Shown: positions 1-6,758 of the stretch, one piece after another
Position numbering within the stretch: the first letter of the stretch is position 1
How the letters are laid out: each line of letters begins with the position of its first letter
NCBI GenBank assembly: GCA_045532145.1
Contig: JAZSFJ010000101.1
Coordinates: 1 to 10,149 of the forward strand
Direction: 5' to 3'
Length of the DNA stretch: 10,149 nt
DNA from: SIG459 sp045532145
Lineage (GTDB): Bacteria; Bacillota; Clostridia; Oscillospirales; Oscillospiraceae
Notes under the pieces: generated by a model
Told to the model about the DNA's origin: nothing
The model's input: only the letters and a program-made list of their open reading frames with translations
Database searches by the model: none
Position numbers and translations under genes: made by a program

Positions 1-48
1 TTTAGGGGAGCAGTCAGCCGCAAAGCGGCTGACTGAGAGGTTTGTCCT
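1..48. repeat. Partial family A repeat (cut by window edge)
   Basis: A perfect 11-bp stem with a 3-base loop (positions 11-35), followed by GACTGAGAGG, matches the layout of the left inner hairpin of the family A elements described below: GGGAG, then a hairpin, then TGAG(A/G)GG. Its outer end lies off the window. No ORF with a ribosome binding site is present. Confidence 0.5.
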
Positions 49-59
49 TACCTTTTAAA

Positions 60-199
60 GGCTCCCTTGTGTAAAGGGAGCTGTCGCCGCATGGCGACTG
101 AGGGATTGTCCCAATTCGCCGAAGTTCGTTGAAATACGAAATCTTGTGCCGCACAATCCCTCCGGCCCTTCGGGCCACCTCCCTTTACACAAGGGAGGC
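60..199. repeat. Family A palindromic repeat, copy A1 (140 bp)
   Basis: This is an element with terminal inverted repeats. The left end is the palindrome gctcccttgtgtaaagggag. The right end is its inverted counterpart (178-199), preceded by a hairpin GGCCC-TTC-GGGCC at 164-176. A left inner hairpin, GTCGCC/GGCGAC, lies at 83-98. TGAGGGATTGT after the left hairpin pairs with ACAATCCCTCC before the right hairpin, so the whole unit can fold into one long branched structure. It is the same length as the copy at 5595-5734 and nearly identical to it at both ends, but differs in the centre. No transposase is encoded, so a non-autonomous MITE-like element or an RNA-structural repeat is likely. Confidence 0.8.
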
Positions 200-321
200 T
201 TTAAAGCTGCGTCAAAAGCCACCAACTTCCCTCCTCGCGGCATAGCCGCTGCGGTCGGATGCTAAAAACATGCCACTGGCATGTTTTCTTAACGCACCGA
301 CACAAGGGAGGCTTTAAAGCT
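200..321. repeat. Family A 3' tail with duplicated right end
   Basis: The 50 bases at 200-249 recur after the copy at 5595-5734 (5735-5784) with a single difference. At 300-321 there is an exact 22-bp direct repeat of the right end of A1 (187-208), 113 bp downstream of it. The tail is thus bounded by two copies of the element's right end. Between them, 248-293 is present here and absent from the other copy, and it carries the terminator hairpin annotated separately. Confidence 0.65.
264..287 (-). terminator. Rho-independent terminator after nrdG
   Basis: A perfect 10-bp stem (AAAACATGCC, loop of 3, GGCATGTTTT) reads on the minus strand into a run of five T. It lies about 40 bases past the nrdG stop codon and is the first good terminator for nrdDG transcription. 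An outer stem, GTCGG (254-258) with CCGAC (297-301), extends the structure. Confidence 0.65.
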
Positions 322-325
322 TTTC

Positions 326-850
326 TTACTTCTCCTCCCAAAGCACGACCTCGCCCTTTTCCAATGTTTTGGGCAGGTCGATGAGCCGCTGGTTGCGGCT
401 GCCCCGGAAAAGGAGGGTCAGGTCTCTCTGGGCCTCGATAAACTCTCCGTCCACCAGAACGTCGATGAGACCAAGGAGCTCGTCCGTCACCTCGCAGCGG
501 GCGCGGGACTCACTCAGCAGGTCAGTCTCCAGAGTGTAGCCCGTGTAGCACCAGATGTCCTTGTTGGGATAGGCGGCCTTCACCCGCTTCACAAAGGGGA
601 GCAGAGCTCTCTGGTTCACCTTTTCCATGGGCTCGCCGCCGAGGAGGGTGAGACCGTCCACATAGTCGGAGGCCATGGACTCTATAATCCTGTCCTCAAC
701 CTCGCTTGTAAACTCCTCGCCGAAGCAAAAGTCCCAGGTCTCGGGCTGGAAGCAGCCGGGGCAATGATGGCTGCAGCCGGATACAAAAAGGGTGGTGCGC
801 ACCCCGGGCCCGTCGGCGATGTCGAAATATTTAATGTTGCCGTAGTTCAT
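326..850 (-). CDS. nrdG: Anaerobic ribonucleoside-triphosphate reductase activating protein
   Basis: This is a radical-SAM activase that reduces S-adenosylmethionine on a 4Fe-4S cluster and creates the glycyl radical on NrdD. With the ATG at 850 the product is 174 residues. The cluster motif CSHHCPGC places cysteines at 26, 30 and 33, the CxxxCxxC spacing of the family. GPGVRT precedes it, and LLGGEPM is the glycine-rich SAM-binding motif. The reading frame continues upstream to a TTG at 865, but GAGGTG seven bases before the ATG is a good Shine-Dalgarno site and fixes the start at 850. It lies 111 bp downstream of nrdD on the same strand, so co-transcription is likely. The roughly 20 residues beyond the compact Escherichia coli form appear to be at the C-terminus. 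Identification is firm. Confidence 0.95.
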   Translation of the reverse strand: MNYGNIKYFDIADGPGVRTTLFVSGCSHHCPGCFQPETWDFCFGEEFTSEVEDRIIESMASDYVDGLTLLGGEPMEKVNQRALLPFVKRVKAAYPNKDIWCYTGYTLETDLLSESRARCEVTDELLGLIDVLVDGEFIEAQRDLTLLFRGSRNQRLIDLPKTLEKGEVVLWEEK

Positions 851-875
851 AGGTGAACACCTCAATGGAAATCCC

Positions 876-944
876 GCAGGGCGGCCGCTTGCCGCCGGGG
901 GTATGATTTATAGCAAGCGGGCGGACACATCGGTCCGCCCCTAC
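876..944. repeat. Two family B hairpins in the nrdD-nrdG gap
   Basis: The first hairpin is GGCGGC/GCCGCC (880-896). The second is GGGCGGA/TCCGCCC (919-940), ending in CTAC. Both belong to the short G+C-rich palindromes seen near the lipoprotein gene; the first is almost the same as the unit at 9822-9845. They fill most of the space between two genes that should be co-transcribed, so they would lie inside the nrdDG mRNA. Neither has a T-run on the minus strand, so termination is not expected. Confidence 0.7.
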
Positions 945-961
945 ATGCTTTATCTAAAGTT

Positions 962-3136
962 TTACAGATGCAGCACTCTTTCCTTTATCTCCTGAGTTCT
1001 GCCCTGGTTCCAGAACTGGGTGCCGATGTATCCGCAGGTGCGACGGGCAACGTTCATCTTGTCCTGGTCACGGTTGTGGCAGTTGGGGCATTCCCAAACC
1101 AGTTTGCCGTCATCCTCCACGATGGCTATCTCGCCGTCGAAGCCGCAGACCTGGCAGAAGTCAGACTTGGTGTTCAGCTCGGCGTACATGATGTTGTCGT
1201 AGATATAGCGCATGATCTGCAGAACGGCCTTGATGTTCTGCTGCATATTGGGCACCTCAACATAGCTGATGGCGCCGCCGGGGGAGAGAGCCTGGAACTT
1301 GGCCTCGAAGCTGAGCTTGGAGAAAGCGTATATCTCCTCGGTGACGTGGACGTGGTAGGAATTGGTGATGTATGCCTTGTCGGTAACGCCGGGGATTATG
1401 CCGAAGCGCTGCTGGAGGCACTTGGAGAACTTATAGGTGGTGGACTCCAGAGGAGTGCCGTAAAGGGAGAAGTCTATGTTGTGCATGGCCTTCCATTCCT
1501 TGCACTTGTCGTTCATGTGCTGCATAACGTCAAGGGCGAAGGGAGTGGCCTCGGGGTCGGTGTGGGATTTGCCGGTCATGTACTTCACGCACTCGTAAAG
1601 GCCTGCGTAGCCGAGGGAGATGGTGGAGTAGCCGCCGAAGAGGAGCTTATCGATGGGCTCACCCTTGGGCAGGCGGGCCAGGGCGCCATGCTGCCAGAGT
1701 ATGGGGGCGGCGTCGCTGAGAGTGCCCTTGAGGCGCTCGTGGCGGCAGAGAAGCGCTCTGTGGCAGAGCTCAAGGCGCTCGTCGAAAATCTCTTTGAACC
1801 TTTCCATGTTGCCGCCGGAAGAGAGGGCAACGTCCACAAGGTTGATGGTGACAACGCCCTGATTGAAGCGGCCGTAGTACTTGGGCTTGCCGTTTTCGTC
1901 CACATAGGGGGTCAGGAAGCTGCGGCAGCCCATGCAGGTGTAGCAGTGGCCGTCGCCGTTTTTGTCAACTTTGAGCTTCAGCATCATCTTCTCGCTGATA
2001 TAGTCGGGAACCATGCGCTTGGCGGTGCACTTGGCGGAAAGCTCGGTGAGATACCAGTAGGGGGAGTCGGGAGTGATGTTCTGCTCCTCGAGAACGTAGA
2101 TGAGCTTGGGGAAGGCGGGGGTGACCCAAACGCCGGTCTCGTTCTTAACGCCCTGATAGCGCTGGAGAAGGGTTTCTTCAATGATAAGGGCAAGGTCCTT
2201 CTTCTCCTGCTCGTTCTTGGCTTCGCCCAGATACATGAACACGGTGATGAAGGGGGCCTGTCCGTTGGTGGTGAGGAGGGTGACCACCTGATACTGGATG
2301 GTCTGAACGCCCTTGTTGATCTCGTCGCGCAGACGCTTTTCGGTGAGCTCGGTGAGCTGCTCCTCGCTGAGAGGAACGCCTATAGCGGCCATCTCTTCCT
2401 CAACGGTGCGGCGAATCTTCTTGCGGCTTACGTCCACGAAGGGGGCGAGGTGGGCAAGGGAGATGCTCTGTCCGCCGTACTGGTTGGAGGCCACCTGAGC
2501 GATTATCTGGGTGGCGATGTTGCAGGCGGTGGAGAAGCTGTGGGGCTTTTCGATGAGAGTGCCGGTGATGACAGTGCCATTCTGCAGCATATCCTCAAGG
2601 TTAACGAGGTCGCAGTTGTGCATATGCTGTGCGTAGTAGTCGGCATCGTGGAAATGGATAATGCCCTCGTCGTGGGCCTTCACTATCTCCTCGGGCAGCA
2701 GAATGCGGCGAGTGAGGTCCTTGGAAACCTCGCCGGCCATGTAGTCGCGCTGGGTGGAGTTTATGATGGGGTTTTTGTTGGCGTTTTCCTGCTTGGCCTC
2801 TTCGTTGTTGCACTCGATGAGGCTGAGGATCTGGTTGTCGGTGGTGTTGGCCTGACGGGCCAGATTGCGGGTGAAGCGATAGCGGATGTAGCGCTTGGCG
2901 GTTTCGGGTGCGCCCTGCATGATGATGTGGCTTTCCACCAGCTCCTGAATTTCTTCAACGGAGAGGGCGCGGCCCATCTCCTCGCAGTGGTCCTCAATAA
3001 CAAGGGAGATATAGTCTATCTGACGCTCGCTGAGCTCGGGCTTGTCGCCATTCATGGCAACTGCCTTGCGCATGGCGTTCTTTATCTTCTCTCTGTCGAA
3101 GGTTTCCTCGCTTCCGTTTCTCTTTATTATCTTCAT
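962..3136 (-). CDS. nrdD: Anaerobic (class III) ribonucleoside-triphosphate reductase
   Basis: This oxygen-sensitive glycyl-radical enzyme reduces ribonucleoside triphosphates to deoxyribonucleotides in the cytoplasm. The 724 residues are close to the family norm (about 710). Residues 1 to about 92 form an ATP-cone allosteric domain, starting MKIIKRNGSEETFDREKI. The catalytic barrel follows, with CMGCRSF containing the probable active-site Cys404. The C-terminus has a zinc site with Cys661, Cys664, Cys683 and Cys686 (CQVC...CPNC), then RRTCGYIG with the probable radical glycine at 702 and the usual NQGR sequence. The ATG follows AAGGGG at good spacing. The upstream promoter carries two NrdR-like sites, in keeping with control by deoxynucleotide status. 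The activase gene nrdG follows. No UUA, CUA or UCA codon occurs across nearly the whole gene, which leaves a long open antisense frame. Confidence 0.97.
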   Translation of the reverse strand: MKIIKRNGSEETFDREKIKNAMRKAVAMNGDKPELSERQIDYISLVIEDHCEEMGRALSVEEIQELVESHIIMQGAPETAKRYIRYRFTRNLARQANTTDNQILSLIECNNEEAKQENANKNPIINSTQRDYMAGEVSKDLTRRILLPEEIVKAHDEGIIHFHDADYYAQHMHNCDLVNLEDMLQNGTVITGTLIEKPHSFSTACNIATQIIAQVASNQYGGQSISLAHLAPFVDVSRKKIRRTVEEEMAAIGVPLSEEQLTELTEKRLRDEINKGVQTIQYQVVTLLTTNGQAPFITVFMYLGEAKNEQEKKDLALIIEETLLQRYQGVKNETGVWVTPAFPKLIYVLEEQNITPDSPYWYLTELSAKCTAKRMVPDYISEKMMLKLKVDKNGDGHCYTCMGCRSFLTPYVDENGKPKYYGRFNQGVVTINLVDVALSSGGNMERFKEIFDERLELCHRALLCRHERLKGTLSDAAPILWQHGALARLPKGEPIDKLLFGGYSTISLGYAGLYECVKYMTGKSHTDPEATPFALDVMQHMNDKCKEWKAMHNIDFSLYGTPLESTTYKFSKCLQQRFGIIPGVTDKAYITNSYHVHVTEEIYAFSKLSFEAKFQALSPGGAISYVEVPNMQQNIKAVLQIMRYIYDNIMYAELNTKSDFCQVCGFDGEIAIVEDDGKLVWECPNCHNRDQDKMNVARRTCGYIGTQFWNQGRTQEIKERVLHL

Positions 3137-3159
3137 CTTGTACCCCTTATCTCAAAACA

Positions 3160-3175
3160 TATCTATATATAGTGT
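3160..3175 (-). promoter_or_regulatory. Candidate NrdR box 1 (nrdD leader)
   Basis: On the minus strand the site reads acactatatatagata, which agrees with the published NrdR-box consensus (acaCwAtATaTwGtgt, recalled from memory) at 13 of 16 positions. It lies between the predicted transcription start and the ribosome binding site of nrdD. NrdR is the ATP-cone repressor of bacterial ribonucleotide reductase genes; its own gene is not in this window. Confidence 0.65.
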
Positions 3176-3197
3176 CAATTGTTCGTACCGGAAATCG

Positions 3198-3226
3198 ATT
3201 ATACACTATATTCTGTGGGAAAGCAA
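3198..3226 (-). promoter_or_regulatory. nrdDG sigma-A promoter
   Basis: On the minus strand the -35 is TTGCTT (3221-3226) and the -10 is a perfect TATAAT (3198-3203), separated by 17 bp. Transcription should start near 3191, giving a leader of about 55 bases. The second NrdR-like site occupies the spacer and touches the -10. Confidence 0.75.
3203..3218 (-). promoter_or_regulatory. Candidate NrdR box 2 (over the promoter spacer)
   Basis: The plus strand reads acactatattctgtgg, 13 of 16 to the NrdR-box consensus. It covers the promoter spacer and abuts the -10, where a repressor would block RNA polymerase. The centre-to-centre distance to box 1 is 43 bp, about four helical turns, so both sites face the same side of the DNA. 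The commonly reported spacing is about three turns. Confidence 0.65.
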
Positions 3227-3270
3227 GGGAAAAAATCACAATATTTTGTGTCCGATTTGGGGAGGAAAAA

Positions 3271-3293
3271 GGCTCCCTTGTGTAAAGGGAGCC
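3271..3293 (-). terminator. Solo family A end palindrome acting as terminator
   Basis: A 9-bp perfect stem, GGCTCCCTT/AAGGGAGCC with loop GTGTA, is the same as the left end of the family A repeats. It is followed on the plus strand by CTTTAAA, which is the right-end flank of that family. Read on the minus strand it ends in TTTTT, so it can serve as a second terminator after the peptidase gene and before the nrdD promoter. Confidence 0.65.
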
Positions 3294-3303
3294 TTTAAAA
3301 AGG

Positions 3304-3336
3304 AACTCCCCCGAAGTCAAGGACTTCGGGGGAGTT
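3304..3336 (-). terminator. Strong terminator after the M32 peptidase gene
   Basis: A perfect 15-bp stem with a 3-base loop (arms 3304-3318 and 3322-3336) begins 12 bases past the peptidase stop codon. On the minus strand CC and then TTTTT follow it. It is the strongest intrinsic terminator in the window and forms a tandem pair with the palindrome at 3271-3293. Confidence 0.85.
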
Positions 3337-3348
3337 ATTATATCTCAT

Positions 3349-4851
3349 TCAAAATCCGTAAAGCTCGCCGAACTTCTGCTCCAGATAGTCGCAGAAAACA
3401 TTGGGGTCGAACTTTTCGCCGGTGGCGGACTCAAAAACCTCTGTGGGAGTTTTGAGGCTGCCGTGACGCCAGATGTGCTCACGGTTCCAGTCGTTGATGG
3501 GGCCAAAGTTGCCGGAGGCAATGCACTCTTCCACATCCACGGTCTCCTTCATCTTGCGGAGGAACTGTGCGCCGTAGGCGCTGCCCAAAGCGTAGGAGGG
3601 GAAGTAGCCGATGGCGCCGATGGACCAGTGGGTGTCCTGCAGCACACCGTGGGCATCGTCGGGCACGTCCACACCCAGATACTCCTTGTAGAGGGAGTTC
3701 CAGGTCTCGGGGAAGTCATCGAGGCTCAGCTCGCCGGCAAAGTAGCGCTTTTCCATCTCGTAGCGCACCATGATGTGGAGAGCGTAGGTGAGCTCGTCAG
3801 CCTCAATGCGGATGAGACCGGGCTCGGCACGGTTCACGGCCTTGTAGAGGTCCTCGGCGCTGTAGCCTTCCATTTCCTCGGGGAAGAGCTCCTGCAGCTT
3901 GGGGAAAACAAGGGAGCAGAAGGCACGGGAGCGGCACAGAATATTCTCGTAGAAGCGGCTCTGGCTCTCGTGGATGCCCATGCTCACGCCGCCGTCTGCT
4001 GCGGTGTAGGCCAAATCGTCTGCACTGCCGGTGTCGTAGAGAGCGTGGCCGCCCTCGTGGATAACGGAGAACATGGCGGGAGAGAAGGTGTCGGGATGGA
4101 ACTTGGTGGTGATGCGCTCGTCAAAGTGGGAGCCCAGAGCGGTGGTGAAGGGGTGCTCGGTGGTGGCGAGGCCAACGTGCTCAAGGTCCAGACCAATGGT
4201 CTCCATGAGCCAGTAGGCAAACTTCTCCTGCTTCCATGCGGGGAACTCGCCGAAGAGGATGGCATTATCCTGCTGCTTCGAGGCCTGAACCTTCTCGATG
4301 AGGGGGACTATGCGGCTGCGGAGGGTTGCGAAAAATTCGTCGCAGCGGGCCCTGTCCAGACCCTCCTCAAACTCATTAAGCCAATAGTCATAGGGGTCCT
4401 TCTCGGGGGCAACCCATGCGGCAATGCGCTTGTGGAAGTCGAAAACCTTCTCCAGCACGGGCTTGAAGAGGGGCCAGTCGTTGTTTGCCTTGGCCTTGTG
4501 CCATACGTCATCGGCCTCAACCATCAGCTTCTGGAGCTCGATGTACTGGTCCATGGGAATCTTCTGCATCTGGCGGATGTTTTTGAGCAGCAGCTCCACG
4601 CAGCGCTTGTCCTTGGAGTCAAGCTGATCCTTGTTTTCGTCCAGAAACTCCAGAAGCTCCACGGTCTCCTTGCCGGTGGCCAGACGGTAGCTCTCTGCGC
4701 TGAGAATGCTCAGGGTCTGGGAGCGGTTTGCGGCGGTGCCCTTGGGGGCGGTGGTGGAACCGTCGTAGCTTATAAGGCCCATGGCGTGGGCGTATGCGGC
4801 CTGCTTGGCCTGAAGCTCTTTCAGAGCGGGAATTGCATTTTCAATGGTCAT
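3349..4851 (-). CDS. M32 (Taq-type) metallocarboxypeptidase
   Basis: This is a cytoplasmic zinc carboxypeptidase that releases C-terminal residues from peptides. The 500-residue length is typical of family M32. Visible family motifs are HPFTT at 233, DERITT (DxRxT) at 244, the zinc motif HEGGH at 265-269, HESQSRFYEN with the third zinc ligand Glu295, IRIEADELTY further on, and GYFPSYALG near the C-terminus. No signal peptide is seen. The frame remains open to 4968, but that extension runs through a family A repeat; AAGGAG just upstream of the ATG at 4851 sets the start. The gene follows the nitroreductase gene with a 170-bp gap filled by the repeat, and no clear promoter was found there. Two terminators close the unit. 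Substrate preference cannot be told from sequence. Confidence 0.95.
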   Translation of the reverse strand: MTIENAIPALKELQAKQAAYAHAMGLISYDGSTTAPKGTAANRSQTLSILSAESYRLATGKETVELLEFLDENKDQLDSKDKRCVELLLKNIRQMQKIPMDQYIELQKLMVEADDVWHKAKANNDWPLFKPVLEKVFDFHKRIAAWVAPEKDPYDYWLNEFEEGLDRARCDEFFATLRSRIVPLIEKVQASKQQDNAILFGEFPAWKQEKFAYWLMETIGLDLEHVGLATTEHPFTTALGSHFDERITTKFHPDTFSPAMFSVIHEGGHALYDTGSADDLAYTAADGGVSMGIHESQSRFYENILCRSRAFCSLVFPKLQELFPEEMEGYSAEDLYKAVNRAEPGLIRIEADELTYALHIMVRYEMEKRYFAGELSLDDFPETWNSLYKEYLGVDVPDDAHGVLQDTHWSIGAIGYFPSYALGSAYGAQFLRKMKETVDVEECIASGNFGPINDWNREHIWRHGSLKTPTEVFESATGEKFDPNVFCDYLEQKFGELYGF

Positions 4852-4872
4852 GTTAAATCTCCTTACTTTATA

Positions 4873-5009
4873 AGGCTCGCCCCTATGGGGAGAGCTGTCG
4901 CGAAGCGACTGAGAGGGGCGAAGTTTGCGCCCGGCCTGGAAGCGGGTGGCATCCCTCTCCGTCTGCACGGCGATGCCGTGCAGCCACCTCCCCCCCAGAG
5001 GGGGGAGGC
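4873..5009. repeat. Family A repeat, diverged copy A2 (137 bp)
   Basis: This copy has the same plan as A1 but different bases. The left outer stem is GCTC..CCCC/GGGG..GAGC, and the inner hairpin is GTCGC-GAA-GCGAC (4897-4909), followed by TGAGAGGG. Then come CCCTCTCC, an inner hairpin TGCACGGC-GAT-GCCGTGCA (4964-4982), and a right outer stem CCTCCCCCC/GGGGGGAGG ending in GGCTTTAAAG. All four hairpins are kept although their arm sequences have changed, which suggests the structure matters. Confidence 0.75.
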
Positions 5010-5021
5010 TTTAAAGCGGTT

Positions 5022-5546
5022 TTACTTGATAATTCTGTAATAGCCCTCTTTTCTGGGAGCGGCGGCGGGGACGGGCATATCGGCGTAGCCAAGAGCTATG
5101 CTGGCTATGCCTATGCAGTCTGCGGGGATGCCCCATTTTGCCAGCATGGCCTGAGCCTCTTCGCTGTCAAAAAGGCCGGGAGGGCAGTGAATCCAGCAGG
5201 AATCCAGACCGGCGGCGTGGGCGGCGTTGAGCATATTGGTGGTTACGGCGGAGCCGTTGAGCAGGCCGAAAACTCCGTCCTCGGGGGCAACTACCAGAAT
5301 AATGGTGGGAGCGCCGTAGTAGGGGTCCATGTCTGCGCCCTTGGCCTTGGCGTTCAGAGCGCTGAAAGCGTCGCGCTCAGCCTTGTCCTGAATGGCGATT
5401 ATCCAGGGAGTCTGGCGGTTGCGGCCGGTGGGGGCGTAGGTGCCGGCTTCCAGAACAGCCAGCAGCTCAGCCTCGGCGACCTGCTCGGCCTTGAACTTTC
5501 TCACGCTGCGGCGGTTTGTCAGAACATCAAGAGCTTCCTTCTTCAT
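5022..5546 (-). CDS. Nitroreductase-family flavoprotein
   Basis: This is a single-domain FMN-dependent NAD(P)H oxidoreductase of the nitroreductase superfamily, 174 residues, at the short end for the family. RRSVRKF at 12-18 and APTGRNRQTPW at 38-48 are the N-terminal FMN phosphate and ring contacts. SCWIHCPPG and the late IGIASIALGYAD segment are usual for clostridial members, and the C-terminus ends in PRKEGYYRIIK. There is no ferredoxin domain and no signal peptide. TAGGAGG before the ATG at 5546 supports the start. The A+T-rich bases at 5547-5592 between the gene and a family A repeat probably hold its promoter, but no clean -35/-10 pair was found. The physiological substrate is unknown; reduction of nitroaromatics is only the family's reference activity. 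Confidence 0.92.
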   Translation of the reverse strand: MKKEALDVLTNRRSVRKFKAEQVAEAELLAVLEAGTYAPTGRNRQTPWIIAIQDKAERDAFSALNAKAKGADMDPYYGAPTIILVVAPEDGVFGLLNGSAVTTNMLNAAHAAGLDSCWIHCPPGLFDSEEAQAMLAKWGIPADCIGIASIALGYADMPVPAAAPRKEGYYRIIK

Positions 5547-5594
5547 TTATGTATTCCTCCTAAATTAAATAATATACATTTTCATACATTATGA

Positions 5595-5734
5595 GGCTCC
5601 CTTGTGTAAAGGGAGCTGTCGCCGCAGGCGACTGAGGGATTGTCCGAATTCGCCTTACCTCCGGGAAAGACTTAGGCAGATAAGTGCACAATCCCTCCGG
5701 CCCTTCGGGCCACCTCCCTTTACACAAGGGAGGC
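5595..5734. repeat. Family A palindromic repeat, copy A3 (140 bp)
   Basis: The left palindrome (5595-5616), inner hairpin GTCGCC-GCA-GGCGAC (5618-5632), right inner hairpin GGCCC-TTC-GGGCC and right palindrome (5713-5734) match A1. The central 50 or so bases differ. The following 50 bases match 200-249 with one change, and a truncated right end (caagggaggctt) follows at 5790-5801. The copy separates the hydroxyacid dehydrogenase gene from the nitroreductase gene. No T-run follows its hairpins on the minus strand, so termination is uncertain. Confidence 0.8.
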
Positions 5735-5808
5735 TTTAAAGCTGCGTCAAAAGCTACCAACTTCCCTCCTCGCGGCATAGCCGCACCGACAAGGGAGGCT
5801 TATGGGAA

Positions 5809-6723
5809 TTATTTGTTATTTTCTATCCAGTCCTTCAAATCCCGGTGCATCATCTCAAAGGTCCGTCTGCCGTTATACTCCCCGGCGAAGGAGTTGTGGG
5901 GAGTGATTATCACATTCTCCATGTCCCGCAGAGGATGGTCCGGGGGCAGGGGCTCTTCCTCAAAAACATCCAGCACCGCGCCGGAGAGCTGTCCGCTGCG
6001 CAAAGCCTCCACCAGAGCAGGGGTGTCCGCAAGGCCGCCACGGGCTATGTTCACAAATACACTGCCCGGCTTCATAAGGCCAAAAGTGCCCTGGTTCATA
6101 ATGTGGAAAGTGCCCTCGTTGAGAGGAGCTGCCAGTATCATTATGTCCGTTTTCGGCAAAATTTCCTCAAGTTCGGAAATATTTCTCACTTCGGCAAAGT
6201 CGCCGTCCGGCTTTGGATGGCGGCAAAGGGCGGTGACGGTGCAGCCCATGGCGGTGAAGCGCTTCGAAATCTCGGCGGCAATGCTGCCTGCGCCCAGAAT
6301 GCTCACATTCTTGCCCCCCAGCTCGCGAAGTCTGCCCAGCTGCTTCCAGCCGCCCCGGCCCATCTCAGCGCGGAAATAGGCGGCCTCCTTGTATAGCTGC
6401 AGCACGCCTCCCAGCACGAATTCCGCAATGGGCACGGAGTAGACCCCGCGGGCGTTATAGAGGGCGATGCCCTTTTCCCGGAGATACTCAAGAGGCATGT
6501 GGTCGTATCCTGCGCTGGTCAGGTGTATGAGCTTCAGATTGGGGAAGCGGCGAATGTCGTTATGATTGAAAAACTGGTAGCAGATAACAGCGTCGATGTC
6601 TTCGGTGCTGCCCTCATAGGGCTTGTGGTCAAGGGCATCCAGCTTGAGCTCAAAGCCCAGCTCGGCAAGGGCGGCTATCTCCGCCTCGCTCATGCCGTTG
6701 CGTTTTGCAATTAGAAGCTTCAT
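5809..6723 (-). CDS. D-isomer-specific 2-hydroxyacid dehydrogenase
   Basis: This is an NAD(P)-dependent oxidoreductase of the D-2-hydroxyacid dehydrogenase family, 304 residues and cytoplasmic. It has a split N-terminal substrate domain (to about 95) and a Rossmann domain with the nucleotide motif GAGSIA at 144-149. The catalytic triad is visible: Arg228 in NIARGG, Glu257 in DVFEEEP and His276 in TPHNS. SAGYDH, just before the cofactor domain, is also usual. GAGGAGG lies 12 bases before the ATG at 6723; the in-frame ATG upstream (6744) overlaps this site and is unlikely to be used. A good promoter stands just upstream. The substrate (for example a 2-ketoacid, glyoxylate or hydroxypyruvate) cannot be chosen from sequence. 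Neighbouring genes give no pathway clue. Confidence 0.93.
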   Translation of the reverse strand: MKLLIAKRNGMSEAEIAALAELGFELKLDALDHKPYEGSTEDIDAVICYQFFNHNDIRRFPNLKLIHLTSAGYDHMPLEYLREKGIALYNARGVYSVPIAEFVLGGVLQLYKEAAYFRAEMGRGGWKQLGRLRELGGKNVSILGAGSIAAEISKRFTAMGCTVTALCRHPKPDGDFAEVRNISELEEILPKTDIMILAAPLNEGTFHIMNQGTFGLMKPGSVFVNIARGGLADTPALVEALRSGQLSGAVLDVFEEEPLPPDHPLRDMENVIITPHNSFAGEYNGRRTFEMMHRDLKDWIENNK

Positions 6724-6758
6724 TCTTGAAAAAAGCCTCCTCATTTTCGATTTAACTC

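Noticed and set aside
968..3172. 734-codon plus-strand ORF over nrdD
   Set aside because: It is an exact codon-aligned antisense of nrdD, with low-complexity, hydrophobic, Gly/Ala/Val-rich translation and no family motifs. It is explained by sense codon bias.
3173..3178. TTGACA on the minus strand as a second nrdD promoter
   Set aside because: It is a perfect -35 by sequence, but no -10-like hexamer occurs 16-18 bp downstream. The TTGCTT/TATAAT pair upstream is much better.
4852..4968. N-terminal extension of the M32 peptidase frame
   Set aside because: The extra residues come from a family A repeat, and the strong ribosome binding site is at the ATG at 4851.
3463..5040. 525-codon plus-strand ORF over the M32 peptidase gene
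   Set aside because: Codon-aligned antisense shadow that runs on into a repeat, with no recognisable motifs. The sense frame has all the M32 motifs.
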